DNA of 64,000 nucleotides. It comes from Paenibacillus cookii (GTDB lineage Bacteria; Bacillota; Bacilli; Paenibacillales; Paenibacillaceae). A program made the translations under genes and the position numbers. How positions within the stretch are numbered: position 1 is the first letter of the stretch; every line of letters begins with the position of its first letter. A model generated the notes under the pieces. The model was not told the origin of the DNA. It was given only the letters and a program-made list of their open reading frames with translations, and did not search any database. Positions 16,848 to 23,212 of this stretch are shown here, piece after piece. The stretch is taken from positions 23,141-87,140 of the forward strand of contig NZ_BORW01000022.1 in NCBI RefSeq assembly GCF_018333375.1, given 5' to 3'.

Positions 16848-17111
16848 TTATTTGCTGTAAATGATTTTTCGGATGGCATAAACCGAAAGGCAGTAAGATT
16901 CTGCGAGTTCTTGTATCGAAGCACCGCAAGCGTAAGCGTGCATGATGTCCCGGTTTCGCCGATCGATTTCCTCCCGGGAACCGGATAATTCCCCCCAATG
17001 TTTGTGCTGATCCTTGATTGCCGGAATATAAAGGTACTCGCCTTGCACAAAATTTTGCAACTTTTCGACCAATTCTTTGGGGAGAATCGCGTTCGCGTTA
17101 ATATATCTCAT
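16848..17111 (-). CDS. CD3324-family small HTH-like protein
   Basis: 87 residues starting MRYINANAILPKELVEKLQN, then GEYLYIPAIKD and SREEIDRRNRDIMHAYACGA. The C-terminal helix-turn-helix-like part reads SIQELAESYCLSVYAIRKII. This matches the CD3324 family of small, probably DNA-binding proteins of Firmicutes and their mobile elements. AAGGAG nine bases upstream sets the start at 17111. Its stop codon is followed in the same frame by L4 coding sequence. It lies between the Cfr-like gene and the L4 copy on the same strand. The function is unknown. Confidence 0.72.
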   Translation of the reverse strand: MRYINANAILPKELVEKLQNFVQGEYLYIPAIKDQHKHWGELSGSREEIDRRNRDIMHAYACGASIQELAESYCLSVYAIRKIIYSK

Positions 17112-17178
17112 GAAGACCCACTCCTTGAATTCATATCCTATCTCAAGCAGCAAAGCCAGCATGATTGGTGATGACGTT

Positions 17179-17220
17179 ATTCCATGCAAATATCACCAAA
17201 TATCTGTCTTTGCATGGAAT
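17179..17220. repeat. 12-bp perfect inverted repeat between the Cfr-like and CD3324-like genes
   Basis: ATTCCATGCAAA and TTTGCATGGAAT are separated by 18 bases. No T-run follows, so it is more likely an operator or a stabilising hairpin than a terminator. Confidence 0.6.
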
Positions 17221-17292
17221 TGAACATGGGTGATTGCAAGGTTGTGACGAGACATCATTCATTCTCCTTGATCGATATGTTTTCGTGCTAAC

Positions 17293-18330
17293 TCATTGAC
17301 TGTCGTGACCGTATAGTTGACCGCATGCTGCATCAATGTCCGTTCCGAATTGGGTTCGCACAGTGACCTTGATTCCTTGGGATTTTAAAATCCCGGCAAA
17401 CTTTCGAACCCGGTCTTTGTCCGATTGGCGAAAGCTTTCGGGCGTCACGTCGGTTGAATTGTAGGGGATCAAATTGACATGGTATAAATGTTCCCAAGGA
17501 CCTCTGTCCCTTAGCAAAGCAGCGATGGCTTCCGCATGTTCATTTGAATCGTTTTGTCCCCGGAGCAAGATATACGCAATATATACTTTTCTGCCTGTCT
17601 CCCCAATATGCTGATCCAACTTGTTCAACACGTCATGAAGCGGAAAGCGGTTGTTAATGGGCATGAGCTCGCTCCGCTGTTCGTCGAACGGAGAGTGCAG
17701 CGAAAAGGTCAGGTTCACCTGCGGAAATTCCTTTGTCAAACGATCGATCCCGGGCAAAATGCCGATGGTCGAAACGGTAATTCGCCGGTGCCCCAAGCCG
17801 AAGGTCCGGGGGTCCGTTAGAATCTTAAGCGCGTCGAAAATATAAGGATTGGCCAGCGCCTCACCCATGCCCATAAACGAAACGCTGTCCAGGGCTTCGC
17901 CCTGCAAATGAAAGTATAACAATTGGTCGGTAATTTCATCGGCGGTCAGATTTCGTTTCAGTCCGATCGTGCCTGTGGCACAGAAGCGGCAACCGTATCC
18001 GCATCCGCACTGGCTGGAAATGCAGTATGATTTCCATCCGCGCTCATAGCTTAGTTGAACCGCTTCGATGCGTTCGCCGCCTTCAATGGAAAAAAGCACT
18101 TTATTCACTTGGCTGGACGTCTTTTGCAGGACAGGGGTTAGGTTCAACACGTGTTCGCCAAGGTTTTTGATCAGTTCGTTTCTTATTCCCTCGGGCAGGA
18201 TGGTCATTCTGTCATATTCACCGATTTTTTGCTTGAAGATCGCATCCGCGATTTGTTGAAACCGATAGGCGGGCTGCTTCAATTCGGTCAATATCCGTTG
18301 AATCATTTCGTATTTTGAAGTTGATTTCAT
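17293..18330 (-). CDS. Cfr-like 23S rRNA (adenine-2503) C8-methyltransferase
   Basis: 345 residues, against 349 for Cfr. The radical-SAM CxxxCxxC reads CGYGCRFCATG (Cys 110, 114, 117) and the second catalytic Cys is C336 in DIDAACGQLYG. Features separating Cfr from RlmN are present: QIADAIFKQKIGEYDRM near the N-terminus and SFMGMGEALAN in place of the GEPL of RlmN. Cfr methylates C8 of A2503 and gives resistance to phenicols, lincosamides, oxazolidinones, pleuromutilins and streptogramin A. Chromosomal Bacillales homologues (Clb/Clc types) are known. The ATG at 18330 follows AGAGGAG. The long leader suggests inducible expression. It lies between duplicated tRNA-Leu genes. Confidence 0.9.
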   Translation of the reverse strand: MKSTSKYEMIQRILTELKQPAYRFQQIADAIFKQKIGEYDRMTILPEGIRNELIKNLGEHVLNLTPVLQKTSSQVNKVLFSIEGGERIEAVQLSYERGWKSYCISSQCGCGYGCRFCATGTIGLKRNLTADEITDQLLYFHLQGEALDSVSFMGMGEALANPYIFDALKILTDPRTFGLGHRRITVSTIGILPGIDRLTKEFPQVNLTFSLHSPFDEQRSELMPINNRFPLHDVLNKLDQHIGETGRKVYIAYILLRGQNDSNEHAEAIAALLRDRGPWEHLYHVNLIPYNSTDVTPESFRQSDKDRVRKFAGILKSQGIKVTVRTQFGTDIDAACGQLYGHDSQ

Positions 18331-18336
18331 GTTTTT

Positions 18337-18357
18337 TTCTCCTCTTGGGCCGGAGAA
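18337..18357 (-). promoter_or_regulatory. Hairpin masking the Cfr-like gene's Shine-Dalgarno sequence
   Basis: In the mRNA, TTCTCC pairs with GGAGAA, which contains the AGGAG ribosome binding site, across a 9-base loop. Outer T/A pairs can extend the stem. This would restrict initiation unless the upstream strand is engaged. Confidence 0.55.
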
Positions 18358-18440
18358 CAAGCCTAAAGCACCGGTAAAGGATGCTTCACGCCAACATTAA
18401 CCAACTATATGACAATCCGTGATGCTTGCAGCTTCGGCCG

Positions 18441-18551
18441 CTACGTGCATCGATCGATAGATGGATAACGCTCCGGCATCCGTTTCATATGTTCGTGAAC
18501 CGTACCAACGGACAATGAACGATTCACACGATTGTTTACGACCTCAAACAT
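18441..18551 (-). CDS. Putative 36-residue leader peptide of the Cfr-like gene
   Basis: A short frame starts ATG 18551 nine bases after a strong GAGGAGG (18561-18567) and ends TAG 110 bases before the methyltransferase start. The product begins MFEVVNNRVNRSLSVG and ends PSIDRCT. It has no recognised homologue, but size, ribosome binding site and place before an SD-masked resistance-type gene fit a regulatory leader peptide. Confidence 0.5.
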   Translation of the reverse strand: MFEVVNNRVNRSLSVGTVHEHMKRMPERYPSIDRCT

Positions 18552-18608
18552 GTATTTCAGCCTCCTCGTCAACTGGCGATATTTTTGCTAAATCAGATCA
18601 CTTTCTCG

Positions 18609-18780
18609 AAAAAAACAAAGAGCCGCAAGAAAGTTACCTTTCCCGCAGCTCAAACAAATACAACATCTAACCCCATGAATGGATTAGATCCGGTTATTGA
18701 ATGGAGCGAAAAGAATAAGTAACTTTCTTGCTTAACAACAAATAAAACAATCTTGTTTTATCATCGTAAATAAGCAAGAA
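18609..18780 (-). promoter_or_regulatory. Transcription attenuator with competing hairpins
   Basis: Minus-strand reading. Arm A (18771-18780, TTCTTGCTTA) pairs perfectly with arm B (18725-18734). Arm B also contains GCAAGAAAGTTAC (18719-18731), exactly complementary over 13 bases to GTAACTTTCTTGC (18625-18637), which is the loop and 3' arm of a 14-bp terminator stem (18620-18651) followed by TTTGTTTTTTT. B-C pairing would destroy the terminator; A-B pairing would allow it. Tiny frames with start-stop character (18784-18789; 18650-18676, eight residues) lie where stalled ribosomes could cover arm A or the terminator's 5' arm. Confidence 0.75.
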
Positions 18781-18823
18781 ATATTACATTATTCCCATCA
18801 TCTCCCCGAATGAAATTACCAGC

Positions 18824-18852
18824 ATTGTAGCACAACCCGTTTCGCTTTTCAA
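18824..18852 (-). promoter_or_regulatory. Promoter of the Cfr-like/CD3324/L4 unit
   Basis: TTGAAA (18847-18852), 17-base spacer, TACAAT (18824-18829) with the extended TG one base before the -10 box. It reads into the attenuator about 45 bases downstream. Confidence 0.72.
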
Positions 18853-18973
18853 CTTGGCATCTCGTCCATGCGCTGAGCGATCGAATTGGCGGTTGAAATG
18901 GCTGCGAGCTGCAACTTCCGGAGCGCCAAGGCTTGTCCACGCTTGAACTGATCATGCAAAAATAAAAAGATTA

Positions 18974-19002
18974 TTGACACTATTAGAAAATGGGTATAAT
19001 AT
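18974..19002 (+). promoter_or_regulatory. Promoter of the second tRNA-Leu
   Basis: TTGACA (18974-18979) with TAATAT (18997-19002) at 17 bases, or TATAAT (18995-19000) at 15. It differs from the promoter of copy 1. The stretch 18853-18973 holds no other recognisable feature. Confidence 0.6.
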
Positions 19003-19041
19003 ATATTTTGTTGCTGCAAAACAATGCAACGATGGAAATAT

Positions 19042-19126
<85 letters not shown>

Positions 19127-19133
19127 TCACAAT

Positions 19134-19177
19134 AAAAAGCCCTTGATTTGTCGAAAGACAAATTCAAGGGCTTTTTT
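19134..19177 (+). terminator. Terminator of tRNA-Leu copy 2
   Basis: AAAAAGCCCTTGATTTGTC pairs with GACAAATTCAAGGGC around GAAA, then TTTTTT. It differs in sequence from the copy 1 terminator. Confidence 0.88.
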
Positions 19178-19288
19178 GCGTATTCGGAGCGCGTGCGGAG
19201 ATTGGATCGCCGGATGGCCGATCTCTCCAGCTCTTTTTGCCCGATCGCGCCCATTTTACAAAAATTTCCATTGAGTGGACTTATTCAG

Positions 19289-19317
19289 TTGACACGTCAT
19301 ATTATTAATATTAATAT
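19289..19317 (+). promoter_or_regulatory. PadR gene promoter with palindrome on the -10 box
   Basis: TTGACA (19289-19294), 17 bases, TAATAT (19312-19317). TATTAATATTAATA (19303-19316) is a perfect 14-base palindrome over the -10 box, a likely autorepression site. Confidence 0.6.
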
Positions 19318-19318
19318 T

Positions 19319-19945
19319 ATGACTATGAAAAACAACACGATCAAAAAGTCGCCCGTCGCACTAGCCATTCTTTGTTTCCTGATCGAGGAGCCCATGCATC
19401 CTTACCGTATGCAGCAGCTCATTAAGGAGAGGGGGAAAGAAGAAGTCATCAACGTTCGCCACCGAACGAGCATTTACCAAACGATCGACCGGCTGCATCG
19501 GGACAACGCCATTGCGATCCAAGGGAAAAAAAAGAATGAAGGGAAGCCGGATTTAGTCGTTTACGAAATTACGGATTTAGGCCGAAATGCCGCTTATGCA
19601 TGGATTCGGGAGATGATCTCGACGCCCGCCCAGGAGTTTTTGGAGTTTCCCGCCGCCGTATCTTTTCTTGCGCTGTTAACGCCGGAAGAGGTCGCATCGC
19701 TATTCGCCAAAAGATTGGGCACTCTTGAAGGCATGTTCGCCCGGCTCGAAGATCAGATGCAATCGGAAGCGGCGATAGGCCTGCCGCGTTTGTTTTTGCT
19801 GGAGACCGAATATCAGCGGGCGGTGCTTGCGGCTGAAATGGCCTGGCTCCAATCGGTGATCGCGGATATCCAAACCGAAAAGCTGAAATGGAGCATGGAA
19901 GAACTGCGCGAGACAGCCCGGCGTTTGGAGCACGGCTTTGAATGA
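19319..19945 (+). CDS. PadR family transcriptional regulator
   Basis: About 208 residues. The winged HTH (SPVALAILCFLIEEPMHPYR, then NVRHRTSIYQTIDRLHRDN and YEITDLGRNAAYAWI) and a helical C-terminal domain with LETEYQRAVLAAEMAWLQSV are typical of PadR-s2 regulators of phenolic or multidrug genes. No ribosome binding site precedes ATG 19319 or ATG 19325, and the -10 box ends at 19317, so the mRNA may be leaderless. It stands 33 bases upstream of an FAD hydroxylase and probably represses it. Confidence 0.88.
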   Translation: MTMKNNTIKKSPVALAILCFLIEEPMHPYRMQQLIKERGKEEVINVRHRTSIYQTIDRLHRDNAIAIQGKKKNEGKPDLVVYEITDLGRNAAYAWIREMISTPAQEFLEFPAAVSFLALLTPEEVASLFAKRLGTLEGMFARLEDQMQSEAAIGLPRLFLLETEYQRAVLAAEMAWLQSVIADIQTEKLKWSMEELRETARRLEHGFE

Positions 19946-19978
19946 AAACCATTTTGGATCCGAAAGGACGGATGTTGG

Positions 19979-21613
19979 ATGAATACACTCCTTGATCACT
20001 CCTCGTTTGATGAAACGGTTCCTGTCCTCGTGGTCGGAGGAAGCCTGGTGGGGCTTTCCTTCTCCCTTTTACTGGCGCGCCAGGGAATACGGCCTTTGGT
20101 CGTCGAGCGTCATCCGGGAACGTCGATTCACCCGCGCGTTTCGAGCCTGACGGCCCGAACGCTGGAAATATTCCGCTCGGCCGGAATCGAAGATGAGATC
20201 CGCCGCGAAGAGCCTCCTTTCCCGCGGGAATTCGGCGTCATGTTCGTCGAAAGCTTGGCCGGACAAACGTTTGATAACCTGATGGAGGATATGAGCGCTT
20301 ATTTTACGGATCTTAGTCCCGTGGAAGGAAACGGCATTGCCCAGGACCTGCTGGAGCCCGTCCTCCGGGAACAGGCCGAGCAAGCCGGCGTCCGTTTGCG
20401 ATACAACACGGAAATGATCGACTTTGAAGCCGACGGGGACGGCGTTTCGGCCGTCATTCGCGATCGGATCAGCGGGGAAACGCGCACGGTTCGGGCGAAG
20501 TATTTGGTTGGGGCCGATGGAAGCAAAAGCGGGATCCGCGCCAAATTAGGCATTGGCCAGCACGGGGAAGGGACGCTTTGCCATCTGGTCAGCATGGTTT
20601 TCGATGCGGATATTCATGAACTGTTTGCAAGCCAAAACGCACATATGTGTTTTTTTGCCAATGATACGACAAGCGGGAGCCTTGTGCTGTACCCTGGAAC
20701 GCACAGAAGACCGCATATGTACCGATTGGACGTCGTGTATGACCCGGAGGAGGAAAGCATCGCCGATTATCCGGAGGAACGATGCATAGAGCTCATTCGG
20801 GCAGCGATCGGAATTCCGGACATTCCCGTCACGCTCCATAAGGTGTTGACTTGGGAAATGGCTGCGCGCGTCGCGGACAGCTTCCAACAAGGCCGGATGT
20901 TTCTGGTCGGCGATTCGGCAAGGGTTCAACCGCCAAGCGGCGGTTTGGGCGGCAACACCGGCATCGCCGAGGCGCACAATCTCGCCTGGAAGCTGGCCGC
21001 GGTCTTGCGCGGGGAAGCCGGTCCGGATTTGCTGGGCACTTACGATGCGGAGCGGCGTCCCGTTGCGGATTACACGGCGGAGCAGGTCGTCATGTTGTCC
21101 CAACAGCGCGAACATGAAGGATCGGAAGGAATTACCGTCAACACCTTGCACGTCAATATGGGTTACCGTTATCCGGAAGGCGCCATCGTACCGGAATCCG
21201 GCGGGGCAAACCTCCCTAACGTGCAGTCGCCCGAGTTATGGACGGGGCAGCCGGGAACCCGCGCGGCGCACGTCGTTCTGGAGCGGGACGGTCAGACCTT
21301 TTCAACATTGGACCTGTTTGGTTCCCGGTTCGTGCTGCTCGTCGGCCCTGACGGGCAAAACTGGCTGGAGGCCGCTCAACTTGCCCAAGAGGCGCTCCAT
21401 CTTCCGATGGATATCTATCGGATCGGCGGGGATGAAGGCGGGATCGGCAATCCCGGGAACGATTTTCTCGATGCTTACGGAATCGCCTCTGCGGGAGCGG
21501 TCATCGTGCGGCCGGACGGTTACATCGGATGGCGGAGCAAGGCTGCCGGAACGGACCTGGAAGAAATGGAACGAGTTTTAACGGGGGCCTTATCGACCAT
21601 TCTCTTTCGTTAA
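19979..21613 (+). CDS. FAD-dependent aromatic hydroxylase (PheA/TfdB type, polyketide-hydroxylase-like)
   Basis: 544 residues. The FAD-binding Rossmann strand VLVVGGSLVGLSFSLLLARQ carries G-G-x-x-x-G near residues 20-26. The DG motif is YLVGADGSKSGIRAKLGI, and the GD motif, near residue 312, is FLVGDSARVQPPSGGLGG. A C-terminal thioredoxin-like domain (FVLLVGPDGQNWLEAA) ends the protein, as in hydroxylases of aromatic polyketides and phenol. It uses NAD(P)H and oxygen to hydroxylate an aromatic compound, for detoxification or biosynthesis. It is grouped with the PadR and SRPBCC genes. Confidence 0.9.
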   Translation: MNTLLDHSSFDETVPVLVVGGSLVGLSFSLLLARQGIRPLVVERHPGTSIHPRVSSLTARTLEIFRSAGIEDEIRREEPPFPREFGVMFVESLAGQTFDNLMEDMSAYFTDLSPVEGNGIAQDLLEPVLREQAEQAGVRLRYNTEMIDFEADGDGVSAVIRDRISGETRTVRAKYLVGADGSKSGIRAKLGIGQHGEGTLCHLVSMVFDADIHELFASQNAHMCFFANDTTSGSLVLYPGTHRRPHMYRLDVVYDPEEESIADYPEERCIELIRAAIGIPDIPVTLHKVLTWEMAARVADSFQQGRMFLVGDSARVQPPSGGLGGNTGIAEAHNLAWKLAAVLRGEAGPDLLGTYDAERRPVADYTAEQVVMLSQQREHEGSEGITVNTLHVNMGYRYPEGAIVPESGGANLPNVQSPELWTGQPGTRAAHVVLERDGQTFSTLDLFGSRFVLLVGPDGQNWLEAAQLAQEALHLPMDIYRIGGDEGGIGNPGNDFLDAYGIASAGAVIVRPDGYIGWRSKAAGTDLEEMERVLTGALSTILFR

Positions 21614-21639
21614 CCCCTGTACCCATGAAGGAAAGGAAG

Positions 21640-22077
21640 ATGACCATGCTTACGTTTGAGCATACGGAAACCTATGATTATCCTGCCTCCGGCGTTTTTT
21701 CGCGTCTCATTGATCTGGAGGAACGGGCCGCCTGGATTAAAGGCATTATCGAAACCCGCGTGACGCCTGAAGGACCGGCCCGGGTCGGGACCGAATATTT
21801 CGAAAGCGGAAAATACTCGGGCTTCAAAAGCGAAAAAACGATGGTCGTGACCGAACTTGTTCAGGATCAGTTGCTGATCTTGGAGACGGCTCCCCATGAA
21901 AAACAATCCTTTCGCGAAAGCTACCGTATTGAGCCGATCTCCGACGCATCCTGCCGGGTTCATTTCGCCATTGAAGTCGGCAACGTGCCGAAGGTGGCCG
22001 AGTTTTTTATGCGCCAATCGATGAAAAAGGAGCTGCCGCAAACCGCAGCCGGTTTGAAAGCGGTCCTCCAGGACTGA
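21640..22077 (+). CDS. SRPBCC family protein (START-like fold)
   Basis: About 145 residues from either ATG 21640 or 21646. GGAAAGGAAG just upstream fits both, and ATG 21625 is less likely. FEHTETYDYPASGVFSRLID and VGTEYFESGKYSGFKSEKTM give the helix-grip fold of polyketide cyclase/dehydrase-like proteins that bind hydrophobic ligands. It lies 26 bases after the FAD hydroxylase, suggesting it binds or further processes the same kind of compound. Confidence 0.82.
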   Translation: MTMLTFEHTETYDYPASGVFSRLIDLEERAAWIKGIIETRVTPEGPARVGTEYFESGKYSGFKSEKTMVVTELVQDQLLILETAPHEKQSFRESYRIEPISDASCRVHFAIEVGNVPKVAEFFMRQSMKKELPQTAAGLKAVLQD

Positions 22078-22173
22078 CAAAAAGCTATTTTTTACTTATT
22101 TATCTTAATAATTAAGATAGTTCGAGACAAAAATCCGACAAAGGCGACAGGGCGGCGTTCGCTCGTCACAATG

Positions 22174-22218
22174 AAAAAGGCTTGCAGATGGCTATTAGGC
22201 GGTTTGCAAGCCTTTTTT
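22174..22218 (+). terminator. Terminator after the hydroxylase/SRPBCC operon
   Basis: AAAAAGGCTTGCA pairs with TGCAAGCCTTTTT plus one more T. It is of the same hairpin family as 16119 and 25871. Confidence 0.85.
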
Positions 22219-22630
22219 CGCTGGCCCATAGCCGCAGATGATTCGATGGCAGGCGCTCGGAAAGCGGCTGGCGGATCTCCCGCGCCATGGACCGGCAACT
22301 CGAACATAATGGGTTTATGAGCCGCCGGCATTTGGTCGAGCGATCTCACGCCCCGGGAACGAGTTGACAAAGAAAAAAACAAAACATAAAATAAAATTGT
22401 TTCATATGAATAAATATTTTTATGATATGCCTGTAATTCCTTTTATTTAAGCAATTTATATTTATTCTCAGGAAACAATAATGAAATATTAAGGGGGTTG
22501 TCCATGGTCTGAAAACTGAATTAGCCGTTTCATTCACGGCTGAAATTCCTTCGGTTTGCTCATATTGTTTCGTGTGAAACTAATTTTAGATATAATGAAG
22601 AAAAAATGAGTTTGAGGAGCTTGCCAAATC
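22219..22630. other. Long regulatory gap before the MarR gene
   Basis: No gene is seen in this gap. It contains a strong promoter at 22364-22392, two nearly identical 15-base boxes (22396 and 22564), a hairpin AGCCGT/ACGGCT near 22522-22540 and start-stop mini-frames (for example ATGGTCTGA after AAGGGGG near 22492). This leader of about 240 bases probably carries more regulation than the boxes alone. Confidence 0.5.
22364..22410 (+). promoter_or_regulatory. Promoter with downstream MarR-like box
   Basis: TTGACA, 17 bases, TAAAAT (22387-22392). ATTGTTTCATATGAA (22396-22410) follows directly and recurs as ATTGTTTCGTGTGAA at 22564-22578 before the MarR gene (13 of 15 bases identical), suggesting two operators for one repressor. 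Confidence 0.62.
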
Positions 22631-23110
22631 ATGAACGATACGAACCGGATGGTCAAAATTGCGATCCATGACAATTTCATTCGATTCCTTGAGCAAAAGG
22701 AACAATATGAGAACCGGGAAACCGCCGTTTTTCTGGAGGAACTCCGGAAAACGATCGAAGTGGAATCCACCCTGAACATGACGGAGCTGCACACCATCGC
22801 ATGCATTGGGGAGCAGGAGCCGATCAATGTCACTTCGATCGCCGAAAAGATGAATCTAAGCAAAGGGAACACCTCGAAAATTACCAATAAGTTATTGAAC
22901 GCAGGCTGGGTACGCAAGACGCAGCTCAACGATAACAAAAAAGAAGTGTATTTCCGGCTCACGACGGCCGGGAAAAAGCTTTTTGCCCTTCATGATGAAC
23001 TTCATCGCAAGGAACAGCAGAGGATGTACGAGTTTTTGGATAAATACAGCGAATCCGAACTTGATTTTATAAAGCGGCTGTTGGGAGATCTGTCGGACTT
23101 CTATCGTTAA
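22631..23110 (+). CDS. MarR family transcriptional regulator
   Basis: 159 residues. The winged HTH is INVTSIAEKMNLSKGNTSKI followed by TNKLLNAGWVRKTQLNDNKK and the wing EVYFRLTTAGKKLF. Flanking helices make the dimer interface. GAGGAG precedes the ATG. It lies 102 bases upstream of a Rox-like FAD monooxygenase and two nitroreductases and probably represses them until an aromatic drug binds. Confidence 0.9.
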   Translation: MNDTNRMVKIAIHDNFIRFLEQKEQYENRETAVFLEELRKTIEVESTLNMTELHTIACIGEQEPINVTSIAEKMNLSKGNTSKITNKLLNAGWVRKTQLNDNKKEVYFRLTTAGKKLFALHDELHRKEQQRMYEFLDKYSESELDFIKRLLGDLSDFYR

Positions 23111-23212
23111 GGACAGCGGTAAAGACGCCGGTGGATCCATCCATGGCCTGGCGAGGCTGGTCTTTGTCGCTTTCATCTTCCAAGTTCGGGTTTGGGGAAA
23201 GAGGTCATGGCT

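Noticed and set aside
17293..18330. RlmN as the identity of the radical-SAM methyltransferase
   Set aside because: RlmN shares the CxxxCxxC and C-terminal Cys, but the FMGMGEALAN segment, the N-terminal QIADAIFKQKI pattern and the long inducible leader point to Cfr.
22490..22560. GGGGGTTGTCC followed by an AAAACTGAA-like stretch as a possible insertion sequence end
   Set aside because: No matching inverted end, no target duplication and no transposase fragment found nearby.
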